A DNA stretch of 41,783 nt from Thermoanaerobaculia bacterium (GTDB lineage Bacteria; Acidobacteriota; Thermoanaerobaculia; Multivoradales; JAGPDF01), in contig JAGPDF010000042.1 of NCBI GenBank assembly GCA_018057705.1, positions 1 through 41,783 on the forward strand, given 5' to 3'. Of this stretch, positions 33,981 to 40,996 are shown piece by piece. Position 1 is the first letter of the stretch. Each line of letters begins with the position of its first letter. The position numbers were made by a program, and so were the translations under genes. The notes below the pieces were generated by a model. The model worked only from the letters and a program-made list of their open reading frames with translations. It was not told the DNA's origin and searched no databases.

Positions 33981-34304
33981 AAGCGCTTCGCTCTCTTCTT
34001 GTGCGGAGTCGTCTTCGTGGCCTCACCCGCCGCGGCGCGCAAGGCCATCCGCGACGCCCGCAAAGCCACGAGCAACCTCCTCGGCACGGCGGAGCTGCTG
34101 ATGACCTACCTCTAGAACGGCGCCAGTTTCACCTGCGACTTTGGCGACATCGAAGAGCGGTTGTTCATCAGCATGGAGTCGGCGCTGGACGAGCTGGCGG
34201 ACCTGTTGCACGGCGATGCGCGGGGGCTCTATCCGCTGTTTTTGGGCCGGTTGGCGAGCCTTGCGCAGAGGACGACGGGCATCGGCTGGGGCTTTCACCA
34301 CTGA
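33981..34304 (+). pseudogene. Stop-interrupted remnant of a small exported protein
   Basis: One open frame, broken by a TAG at 34113-34115, encodes a signal-peptide-like start (KRFALFLCGVVFVASPAAA), a helical part (KAIRDARKATSNLLGTAELLMTYL), then after the stop NGASFTCDFGDIEERLF, MESALDELADLLHGDARGLYPLF and TGIGWGFHH. The sense on both sides reads as one protein. No start codon with a ribosome binding site was found. Likely a nonsense-mutated gene; family not recognised. Confidence 0.6.
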
Positions 34305-34368
34305 AGCCCATAGCGTTCCTGGAGAGCTTCCGGCCGCACTGCGCCGTCGTTGGACTGTTCCAGCGGAT

Positions 34369-34405
34369 GTATTCGTATGGCAATACAAAAGAATCTATTT
34401 GTATT
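34369..34405 (+). promoter_or_regulatory. Operator-like inverted repeats upstream of hipBA
   Basis: AATACAAA (34382-34389) and TTTGTATT (34398-34405) are a perfect 8-bp inverted repeat with an 8-base spacer. A further GTATT (34369-34373) forms an inverted pair with AATAC at 34382-34386, giving three alternating half-sites. The patch is strongly AT-rich in a GC-rich region and ends 11 bases before the hipB ATG, as expected for a HipB-repressed promoter. Confidence 0.75.
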
Positions 34406-34416
34406 ATTCTGTTGAT

Positions 34417-34755
34417 ATGTCCGGGAGATCCACTGGACGCACCAGCCTCACGGCTCCGGCCCTCAGTGCGCTCGCGCAGCTTGGGGCGGACTTGGCGCTG
34501 GCGCGGGCTCGGCGCTCGTTCAGCCTGCGGGATGCCGCCGCGCGGCTGTTCGTGAGCGTCAACACGCTGCGGAGCCTCGAAGCGGGCAAGCCTGGGGTGG
34601 GGCTCGGCGTGCTGGCCAGCGCGCTCATGCTGTACGGGATGCTCGATCGTCTGCGCACGCTTGCCGATCCCGCGGAGGACTCGGTGGGCCTGAGCCTCGA
34701 TCGGCGGCGACTCCTGCTACGCGGTCGGGCCCGGGAGAACACTTTCGATGTCTGA
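34417..34755 (+). CDS. hipB: HipB-like antitoxin / Xre-type repressor
   Basis: A 112-residue helix-turn-helix protein: SALAQLGADLALARARRSFSLRDAAARLFVSVNTLRSLEAGKPGVGLGVLASALMLYGM. That is the HTH_3/Xre fold of HipB. It should bind the inverted repeats just upstream and neutralise HipA. ATG 34417 lies right after the operator; the longer open frame upstream is not family sequence. Its last 8 bases overlap the hipA start (ATGTCTGA). Confidence 0.88.
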   Translation: MSGRSTGRTSLTAPALSALAQLGADLALARARRSFSLRDAAARLFVSVNTLRSLEAGKPGVGLGVLASALMLYGMLDRLRTLADPAEDSVGLSLDRRRLLLRGRARENTFDV

Positions 34756-35965
34756 CCGGGCGTTCGTCTTCGGCTACTTGCCGGGAGCGGCCGCGCCCGA
34801 GCTGCTCGGGCAGGTCATCGTCTTCGAGACCGGCAACTCGGGGTTCTGCCGATTCAAGTACGCGCCGTCCTGGCTGGCACAAGCGAAGGCCTTTGCGGTC
34901 GACCCCGACTTGCTGCCCCTCGACGAGCGCGAGTTCGAGTCGCAACCCGGGTGGGAGGTGTTCAGTGCGTTGCGTGACGCCGCTCCCGACTTCTGGGGGC
35001 GCAAGGTCCTCGAGCGCCAGCTGGGGCGCATCGGCCTCACCGAGCTCGAGTTCCTGCTCGCGACCGGCGATCAGCGCACGGGAGCGCTCGCCTTCTCGAA
35101 CGAACGCACGTTCGTCGGCGGCTCGAGCGCTCCGAGCTCGCACCGCCTTGCGGAGCTCATGGACGCCGCCCTTCGCCTCGAGCGCGACGAGCCCATCCCG
35201 CCTGATCTGCTCACGCTGCTGGGCGAAGGGTCCGGGAGCCTCGGCGGCATGCGGCCCAAGGCGACCGTCGAGCGCGACGGCGATCTCTGGGTGGCGAAGT
35301 TCCCGGCCAAGGACGATCGCCACGCGATCACACGCTGGGAACACGCCACCCTGAGCCTCGCGGCTCGCTGCGGGATTCGAGTGCCTCAGCACGAGTTGGT
35401 CGAGGTCGGCGGGCGGGCGGTATTGATGACGCGGCGCTTCGACCGCCGCACACAGCGTGAGGGGTTCGCCCGTGCGCACCTCTTGAGCGGATTGACCCTG
35501 CTCGGGCTGCACGAACGCGACTACGGCGACGGGAGCTATGCCGACCTCGCGGCGTGGATCCGCCGCCACGGCGCGATGCCTCGGGAAGATGCACGCGAGC
35601 TGTTCCTGAGGATGGTCTTCAACATCGTCGTCGGGAACACCGATGACCACCTGCGCAACCACGCGGTCGTGGACGCAGGCGACGGCTTTCGCCTCTCGCC
35701 GGCGTTCGACCTGGTGCCCCAGGTCGCGACGGGCACCCGCCGCAGCCAAGCGATCGGTGTCGGCGACCATGGGCGGGATGCGACGCTCGAGAACGCGACC
35801 ACGCACGCCGGGCAGTTCGGGCTCGACGGCGCCGAGGCGCAGGCGGTCATCCGCAATCTGTGTCTTGCCATCGCGCAGGGCTGGAACGAGGATTTCATCG
35901 CTGCGGGCGTCGCCGGGCCGGAGCTCGTCGCGATCGAACGGCTGTTGCGTCCCTACCTTCCCTAG
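34748..35965 (+). CDS. hipA: HipA-family serine/threonine kinase toxin
   Basis: A 405-residue HipA-like kinase; E. coli HipA phosphorylates glutamyl-tRNA synthetase and induces persistence. Visible motifs: GSLGGMRPKATVE (the phosphate-binding loop region), WVAKFPAKDD (the ATP lysine), VLMTRRFDR, the catalytic NIVVGNTDDHLRNHA and the metal-binding SPAFDLVP. Length and order fit the full-length family, so the toxin appears intact. It overlaps hipB and is coupled to it. The pair sits between restriction remnants and the lipase operons. Confidence 0.93.
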   Translation: MSDRAFVFGYLPGAAAPELLGQVIVFETGNSGFCRFKYAPSWLAQAKAFAVDPDLLPLDEREFESQPGWEVFSALRDAAPDFWGRKVLERQLGRIGLTELEFLLATGDQRTGALAFSNERTFVGGSSAPSSHRLAELMDAALRLERDEPIPPDLLTLLGEGSGSLGGMRPKATVERDGDLWVAKFPAKDDRHAITRWEHATLSLAARCGIRVPQHELVEVGGRAVLMTRRFDRRTQREGFARAHLLSGLTLLGLHERDYGDGSYADLAAWIRRHGAMPREDARELFLRMVFNIVVGNTDDHLRNHAVVDAGDGFRLSPAFDLVPQVATGTRRSQAIGVGDHGRDATLENATTHAGQFGLDGAEAQAVIRNLCLAIAQGWNEDFIAAGVAGPELVAIERLLRPYLP

Positions 35966-36022
35966 ATAGCCGCTGCGCTCTCTCCCGCCGCCGCGGGCGC
36001 GAAAAAGTCGCCGATTCGCGAC

Positions 36023-36050
36023 CGGTTTTCCCCCTTCATTCGTGTATACC
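36023..36050 (+). promoter_or_regulatory. Shared promoter-like element, copy B (lipoprotein-lipase operon)
   Basis: CGGTT at 36023-36027, 11 bases, TTCGT at 36039-36043, then GTATACC. Identical to copy C in both blocks, the spacing and the GTATACCTGA tail, and preceded by GAC in both. Confidence 0.75.
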
Positions 36051-36055
36051 TGAAA

Positions 36056-36077
36056 GGGACCACTCCTTCGTGGCCCC
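36056..36077 (+). promoter_or_regulatory. Leader hairpin, copy B
   Basis: GGGACCAC (36056-36063), loop TCCTTC, GTGGCCCC (36070-36077): seven Watson-Crick pairs and one A-C mismatch, directly followed by the GGGGAGGGG ribosome binding site. The corresponding place before the PLD gene has a 7-bp hairpin with different bases but conserved pairing. Confidence 0.6.
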
Positions 36078-36088
36078 GGGGAGGGGCC

Positions 36089-36211
36089 TTGACCTGGATC
36101 ACCTCGGCGGCGGCCAAGACGAACCTCCAGGAGGCGCTCATCGTCCTGGGGCTGGGCGAAGAGCCCGATCGACCAGCGGCCATCAGGATTCCGGCGCTAC
36201 GCCATGTGTGA
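36089..36211 (+). CDS. Possible 40-residue leader ORF of the lipase operon
   Basis: TTG 36089 sits after GGGGAGGGG at the same place, relative to promoter and hairpin, as the ATG of the PLD gene. It codes a 40-residue peptide (start TWITSAAAKTNLQEALIVLG) whose TGA overlaps the ATG of the lipoprotein gene by 8 bases. The lipoprotein has no good ribosome binding site of its own, so translation through this ORF may be needed. It could instead be untranslated leader. Confidence 0.5.
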   Translation: MTWITSAAAKTNLQEALIVLGLGEEPDRPAAIRIPALRHV

Positions 36212-37226
36212 CCTGCGGTTCGCTTTGGAATGCCTGCGAACCTGGCTCTTGACGGCCCTGCTGGTCGCCCTCTCGGGCTGCGCGAGCGGCGCGGGGGGCA
36301 GGCACACGCGGCCGCATGCTGCGCGCGACACTGCCATTCCAAAGCTCGAGTCCCGGCCGCCGATGGTGGCCCGGGACGAGGTCGCCATGGCGTTCCCGGA
36401 CGAGGCGGGTGGCGTCGACAGTCCGCCGGACGAGCGGGTCGAGGAGATCGTCGTGACGGGGGCGCGGCGGGAGACCACCGCCTCGCCAGAGCTTGGGGCG
36501 ACGGCGGGGCCACCGCCTGCCGCTGCGGTGGACGGCTCGGCGGACGAGCGGGCGGGGCTGCTTACGGAGGTGGACCGGATTCTGGCGGGGCTGCCACTGG
36601 GGAACGCGGCGTTTGGGGTGCCGCCGCAGATGAAGGTGGGGGAGCGGACGACGGCGCGGTTGCGGCTTTCTTTGCAGGAGAGTGCGGCGACGCTGGCGGC
36701 GGAGATTGGGCGGCTTTCGCCGGATGCGGCGGCGGTGCTGTCGGACCCGGTGCGGGTGCATACGGTGATGTTGGCGCGGCTCGATGGGACTTCGGGGCTC
36801 GAGATCCGGCTGCTCGGGGGGCAGGAGGAGCGGACGCTCGACTCGGCGGCGACGGAGGAGTGGGTGTGGGAGGTCACCGCGGTCCAGCCCGGCGCCGAGA
36901 GCGTGCATCTCGAGCTCTTCGCGGTCATCGAGGTGCAGGGGGAGCAGCGGAAGAACCTGCGGCGGAGCTGGGACGCGGTCGTTGCGGTCGAGGTGCCACC
37001 GCTGCCGCCGGTTCTGCCGGCGTCGAAGTGGTCGGCGCTGCTCGCCTGGGTGGGGAAGAACTTTCAGTGGTTGTGGGCGGCGATTCTCGTGCCGCTCGGG
37101 GGGCTCGCCTATCGCACGTACCAGGCGCGGCGGCGCAAGGAGCCGCCGCCTGGGTTCACGGAGATCAAGGAAGCCAGCAAGGAATCCACCAGGGAAGCCA
37201 CGGAGGTCACCGACCATGCCGATTGA
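36204..37226 (+). CDS. Membrane-anchored protein with C-terminal transmembrane helix
   Basis: A 340-residue protein of unknown family. The N-terminus has a signal sequence with lipobox-like LSGC (Cys26). Residues 80-86 read EEIVVTG, the short motif known from the start of TonB-dependent receptor plugs. A middle domain (about 130-280: FGVPPQMKVGERTTARLRLS, EEWVWEVTAVQPGAESVHLELFAVIEVQGEQ) looks like a beta-sandwich. Near the end, WLWAAILVPLGGLAYRTY is a transmembrane helix followed by a basic tail (QARRRKEPPP). This frame is preferred over the overlapping 36230 frame because it has coherent signal, domain and membrane parts. It overlaps the lipase gene by 11 bases, so it is a likely membrane partner of the lipase. 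Confidence 0.72.
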   Translation: MCDLRFALECLRTWLLTALLVALSGCASGAGGRHTRPHAARDTAIPKLESRPPMVARDEVAMAFPDEAGGVDSPPDERVEEIVVTGARRETTASPELGATAGPPPAAAVDGSADERAGLLTEVDRILAGLPLGNAAFGVPPQMKVGERTTARLRLSLQESAATLAAEIGRLSPDAAAVLSDPVRVHTVMLARLDGTSGLEIRLLGGQEERTLDSAATEEWVWEVTAVQPGAESVHLELFAVIEVQGEQRKNLRRSWDAVVAVEVPPLPPVLPASKWSALLAWVGKNFQWLWAAILVPLGGLAYRTYQARRRKEPPPGFTEIKEASKESTREATEVTDHAD

Positions 37227-38745
37227 AGCGCCGTTCTATCCGATCGTCTATATCCGCGGTTACGCCATGAGCATGTCGGAGATCGAGGACACGGTCGCCG
37301 ACCCGTACATGGGTTTCAACCTCGGCTCGACGAAGATCCGTCAGCGCTGGGACAAGAAGATCGTCAAGTACTTCTTCGAGTCGCCGCTCATCCGCCTGAT
37401 GAAGGAGCACGGCTACGTCGACATCTACGACGACGGCGACGAAAGGAGCGCCGTCGGCGCCAAAGACGGCAAGAGCATCTGGATCTTCCGCTACTACGAG
37501 GAGTCCTCCGGCGACCTCGGCACCGGCAAGGTCCAGGACATCGAGTTCTTCGCCCGGCGCCTGGGGGAGCTCGTCGAGCGCATGCGCGATGAGCTTTGTG
37601 GGACGCTGGCGGGGGCGGCCGGGCCGTCCGGATCGACCGACGCAATCCGCAAGGCGCGCAAGGCCTTCAAGATCCACCTCGTCGCCCACTCGATGGGCGG
37701 GTTGATCGCGCGCTGCTACCTGCAGAACATCGCCGCCGGCAAGGAGACGCCGGTCGACCGGGTCTTCACCTACGGCACGCCGCACGGGGGCATCGACCTG
37801 CGCGGCCTGGGGAACATCCCGAGCTTCGTCAAGTTCAACGAGATCGATACCTTCAGCGAGAGCCGCATGCGCGGCTATCTCAAGATTCCGAAGAGCAAGC
37901 CCGTCACCTCGCTGAACGGCGCCTTCGACGAGAGCCGCTTCTTCTGCCTCGTGGGCACCGACTACAAGGACTACGACGCCGCCAAGGGTCTCGCTCAGCG
38001 GGCGGTCGGCCCGATGAGCGACGGCCTGGTGATGATCCAGAACGCCGCGGTCGACGGCGCGCCCAGGGCCTTCGTGCACCGCGCCCATTCCGGGCACTAC
38101 GGCATCGTCAACTCGGAGGAGGGCTACCAGAACCTGAAGCGCTTCCTCTTCGGCAACGTGCGCGTCGAGGCGCTGCTCGAGATCACGGAGCTCTCCCTGC
38201 CACCGAATGTCCAGAAGCAGGTCGATGCGGGCAAGAAGGTCAAGGCGTCGTATCACGCCGAGGTCGTGGCGCGAGTGCGCGGCAAGCGCTGGGCGCTCCA
38301 CCGGCGGACGGTCGACGAGGAGTCGGCGATCTTCATCCCGTTCGAGAAGGTGAAGGCGCAAGACCCCGTCCACCTGGCGAGCGCCTTCTTGATGCGCTCC
38401 GAACGGGTCGACAAATCCGCCGCGGGGCTCGGCTTCAGCCTCGACCTGGGCGTCGTCGTCCCGGAGTACGAGATCGACGGCGCCCTCTTCCTGAAGCAGC
38501 ACTTCGAGGGCGGCTATCTCTATCGCGAAAAGATCAACCTCGAGATCTTCTGGGAAAACGACGAGCCGAGGCTGCGCTACGGTTTCGACAGCAAACAACC
38601 CAACCAGACCAGCCGCAGCGCCACGGTCGCGAAGATCGAGGAGAACGGCGGCTTCGTCGGCTACGAGTTCCGCATCCCGGTCGCCCAGAACACCAGGCCC
38701 GGAATGAAGGGGACCCTCATCCTGAGGTCGTTCGGCTGGGGTTAG
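37216..38745 (+). CDS. Alpha/beta-hydrolase lipase (PGAP1-like) with C-terminal domain
   Basis: A 509-residue predicted lipase without a signal peptide. It begins FYPIVYIRGYAMSM, the strand and oxyanion region. The nucleophile elbow is HLVAHSMGGLIARCY with Ser159. YGTPHGGIDLRG is the strand typical of PGAP1/LCAT-like lipases, SDGLVMIQNA may carry the acid, and HSGHYGIVNSEEGY (near 290) the histidine. Residues ~310-509 form an extra strand-rich domain (EALLEITELSLPPNVQKQV, RFGF-type ending TLILRSFGWG). ATG 37216 has GGAGG 9 bases before it and overlaps the upstream gene by 11 bases. Cytoplasmic unless exported by a non-classical route. Confidence 0.85.
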   Translation: MPIEAPFYPIVYIRGYAMSMSEIEDTVADPYMGFNLGSTKIRQRWDKKIVKYFFESPLIRLMKEHGYVDIYDDGDERSAVGAKDGKSIWIFRYYEESSGDLGTGKVQDIEFFARRLGELVERMRDELCGTLAGAAGPSGSTDAIRKARKAFKIHLVAHSMGGLIARCYLQNIAAGKETPVDRVFTYGTPHGGIDLRGLGNIPSFVKFNEIDTFSESRMRGYLKIPKSKPVTSLNGAFDESRFFCLVGTDYKDYDAAKGLAQRAVGPMSDGLVMIQNAAVDGAPRAFVHRAHSGHYGIVNSEEGYQNLKRFLFGNVRVEALLEITELSLPPNVQKQVDAGKKVKASYHAEVVARVRGKRWALHRRTVDEESAIFIPFEKVKAQDPVHLASAFLMRSERVDKSAAGLGFSLDLGVVVPEYEIDGALFLKQHFEGGYLYREKINLEIFWENDEPRLRYGFDSKQPNQTSRSATVAKIEENGGFVGYEFRIPVAQNTRPGMKGTLILRSFGWG

Positions 38746-38800
38746 CGCGGATGGCGACACCTCGTCACGAAAGCTGGCAGAAGGTTCGGGCTGGCGTGAC

Positions 38801-38828
38801 CGGTTCGCCGCTCTCGTTCGTGTATACC
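38801..38828 (+). promoter_or_regulatory. Shared promoter-like element, copy C (PLD gene)
   Basis: CGGTT at 38801-38805, 11 bases, TTCGT at 38817-38821, then GTATACC. It lies in the 124-base gap after the lipase gene, so the PLD gene has its own promoter rather than depending on the lipase operon. Confidence 0.75.
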
Positions 38829-38836
38829 TGAGGGAG

Positions 38837-38858
38837 GGGCCCGTTCCTCACCGGGCCC
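38837..38858 (+). promoter_or_regulatory. Leader hairpin, copy C
   Basis: GGGCCCG (38837-38843), loop TTCCTCAC, CGGGCCC (38852-38858): seven perfect pairs directly before the GGGGAG ribosome binding site and ATG 38870. Compared with copy B, an A-T pair is replaced by G-C and the A-C mismatch by C-G. Confidence 0.6.
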
Positions 38859-38869
38859 GGGGAGAAGCC

Positions 38870-40894
38870 ATGGGAAAGATCGTTTCGGCGCGGGCGTGGG
38901 CGAACAACGAGGTGGCGTATGTGGCCTGGGACATCGACGACATGATCGTCGGGTGTCTGGGATTCGAGGTCACGCGGGTCTACCTGAATGCCGACGGGAC
39001 GGTGGCGAGGCGGCCGGACGGCACGGAGTATCGCGTCTCCTGCGCCTCGTGGGTCGCCTTCAAGGGGCAGAGAAACCCCCTCTGGCTGCCGCAGGACACG
39101 GGCGTATGGCCGGTGCAGAAGATGGCCTGGCGCGACCTCACTCTGCGCAAGAAGCGCGACGGCATGACCCGGCGGCCGGACGAGGTGCGGGTGCGCTACG
39201 AGATCCGGCCGGTCGGCGACCTGGCACCGGGCCTGCCGGCAGTGCCGCCCAACGGCAAGGAGCTGCAGTGGGTGGCGAAACGCGACGCGGACGGGAACCG
39301 CGTCCTCAAGGCGGATGGGAGGCCCGCTTGGGAGAAGGTGCGCGCCTACGTGGGGCCGGCGCGGCCGCTCGCCTACCTGGCGCCGGCGTTCGCCACCAAC
39401 GAGGTCGTCGTCTCCGCACAGCGGGGGGCCTTCCGCTCGACCTTTACCAACGGCATCCTCGCGGCGCAGTGGCTGTCGAACGTCCTCAACGAGGACGGGG
39501 TGATCGAGAAGAACGAGCTCATGGAGAAGATCGCCGACCCGGACGATCCGCACCGCAAGTACCTCGCCGGGGACGTCCTGCCGATGCTGCACGATCTCTT
39601 CGCGCGCCCGGGGGAGTTCTACCTCGCCCTCTACGAGCTCGAGGACGAGGAGCTCGAGGCGCTGCTGGTCGCGAATGCGGCGCGCCTCCACGTCATCCTC
39701 GCCAACACCGGCCCCGGCACGGGCGCCAACAAGGCGAGGTGGGACCTGCGCAACAAGGCGGCACGCAAGCGTCTCATCGACGCCGGGGTCGACCTCCAGC
39801 ACCGGATGTTCAACAACTCGACCCATATCGGCCACAACAAGTTCGTCGTCCACGTGCCGCCGGCGGCTCCAGGTCATCCTGCGGGGGCTCCGGCGGCCCC
39901 CCGTTCCGTCTTCACCGGCAGCACCAACTGGACCTCGACCGGCGTCGCCGGCCAGACCAACAACGCCCTGTGGATCGAGGACGACGCCGTCGCCGGAGCC
40001 TTTCTCGACTACTGGCATCGTCTCGCCGCCGATCCGCAGAAGCTGCCGCAGCCGTTCAGCCGGCCGATGAAGGACAACCAGCAGGGCAAGCCCTTCCGGA
40101 CCTCGAACGAAGCGGCGACGGAGGTCGCCCTGGCGAACGGAGCGACCGTGCGCCTCTGGTTCTCGCCCAACCGCCCCGAGCGTCGCAAGCCAACCTCCAA
40201 GACCAAGCCGACACCGGTTCCGCCGGACCTCGTCGAGGTCTACCGCCGGATGCGCCAGGCGAAGGAGGCGATCCTCTTCCTGGCCTTCTATCCGGGACAG
40301 TCGGGGAAAGACTGCATCATCGGCGAGGCGATCGACATCGGCCTGCAGGACCCGGAGCTGCTCGTCACGGGAGCGGTCTCCTCCCCGCAGGCGATGCCCA
40401 ACTACGTCGCGACGAAGAAGGACGACGACGGCGTGATCGAGGTGGAGGGCGAGTCGCCGACCACCTTCGACAACGGCAACGTCGCGATCGTGCGCGCGGC
40501 ACGGATCGACGAGAAGGAGCTGCTCGGGGATCTGGGCGTCGAGCAGCTCACCGCCAAGGGGGGCATCGGCGCGATCATCCACGACAAGGTCGTGGTCATC
40601 GACCCGCGGTCGCCCGACTGCACCGTGATCCTCGGCAGCCACAATCTGGGCTTCAAGGCCTCGTACTCGAATGACGAGAACCTGGTGATCGTCACCGGCG
40701 ATGCCGGGCTCGCGGCCGCCTACGCCGTCCACATCCTCGACGTCTACGACCACTACCGCTTCCGCGCCATCACCGCCGAACAGAAGAAGAAGGGCAAGCC
40801 CACCTGGGAGGGCTACCTCGCCACCACCGACCCGTGGCAGAAAGGGTACGTCGAGCGAAGGAAGGGCGCCTTGATGCGCTACTTCGCCGGCTAG
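38870..40894 (+). CDS. Phospholipase D-like protein with two HKD motifs
   Basis: A 674-residue PLD-superfamily protein without a signal peptide. HKD motif 1 is HNKFVVHV (His322, Lys324) followed by VFTGSTNWTSTG; the usual aspartate of HxKx4D is replaced by valine. HKD motif 2 is complete: HDKVVVID with His571, Lys573, Asp578, then VILGSHNLGFKASYSNDENL. The first ~180 residues are a separate N-terminal domain (WANNEVAYVAWDIDDMIVGCLGFEVTRVYL). The family includes phospholipases, nucleases and T6SS effectors (Tle5); the substrate cannot be settled from sequence. ATG 38870 has GGGGAG upstream. Confidence 0.88.
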   Translation: MGKIVSARAWANNEVAYVAWDIDDMIVGCLGFEVTRVYLNADGTVARRPDGTEYRVSCASWVAFKGQRNPLWLPQDTGVWPVQKMAWRDLTLRKKRDGMTRRPDEVRVRYEIRPVGDLAPGLPAVPPNGKELQWVAKRDADGNRVLKADGRPAWEKVRAYVGPARPLAYLAPAFATNEVVVSAQRGAFRSTFTNGILAAQWLSNVLNEDGVIEKNELMEKIADPDDPHRKYLAGDVLPMLHDLFARPGEFYLALYELEDEELEALLVANAARLHVILANTGPGTGANKARWDLRNKAARKRLIDAGVDLQHRMFNNSTHIGHNKFVVHVPPAAPGHPAGAPAAPRSVFTGSTNWTSTGVAGQTNNALWIEDDAVAGAFLDYWHRLAADPQKLPQPFSRPMKDNQQGKPFRTSNEAATEVALANGATVRLWFSPNRPERRKPTSKTKPTPVPPDLVEVYRRMRQAKEAILFLAFYPGQSGKDCIIGEAIDIGLQDPELLVTGAVSSPQAMPNYVATKKDDDGVIEVEGESPTTFDNGNVAIVRAARIDEKELLGDLGVEQLTAKGGIGAIIHDKVVVIDPRSPDCTVILGSHNLGFKASYSNDENLVIVTGDAGLAAAYAVHILDVYDHYRFRAITAEQKKKGKPTWEGYLATTDPWQKGYVERRKGALMRYFAG

Positions 40895-40956
40895 GGTGCC
40901 CGGAGGGGGCTGGCCCATGGCCCCTTTTCCGCTGCTTTGCGCGCAGTGGGATGAAA

Positions 40957-40980
40957 CGAGCCCTCCAACTTCCGGGCTCG
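40957..40980 (+). promoter_or_regulatory. Leader hairpin before the FG-GAP gene
   Basis: CGAGCCC (40957-40963), loop TCCAACTTCC, GGGCTCG (40974-40980): a perfect 7-bp stem just before the AGGAG ribosome binding site, the same layout as the two leaders upstream. No CGGTT-N11-TTCGT element precedes it. Confidence 0.5.
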
Positions 40981-40996
40981 GACAGGAGTGGGGACG

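Noticed and set aside
34113..34115. Possible pyrrolysine or other recoding at the in-frame TAG
   Set aside because: No pyrrolysine genes or downstream element are visible, there is no proper start codon, and the neighbouring hsdR scrap shows the area is decaying.
36230..37270. An overlapping plus-strand frame of 346 codons
   Set aside because: Its product is a Gly/Ala-rich low-complexity string; the 36204 frame has a signal sequence, domain and membrane helix and couples to the lipase.
40904..40930. GC-rich stretch followed by CCCCTTTTCC after the PLD gene as a terminator
   Set aside because: The stem is irregular and the T-run is only four bases, so a rho-independent terminator is not supported.
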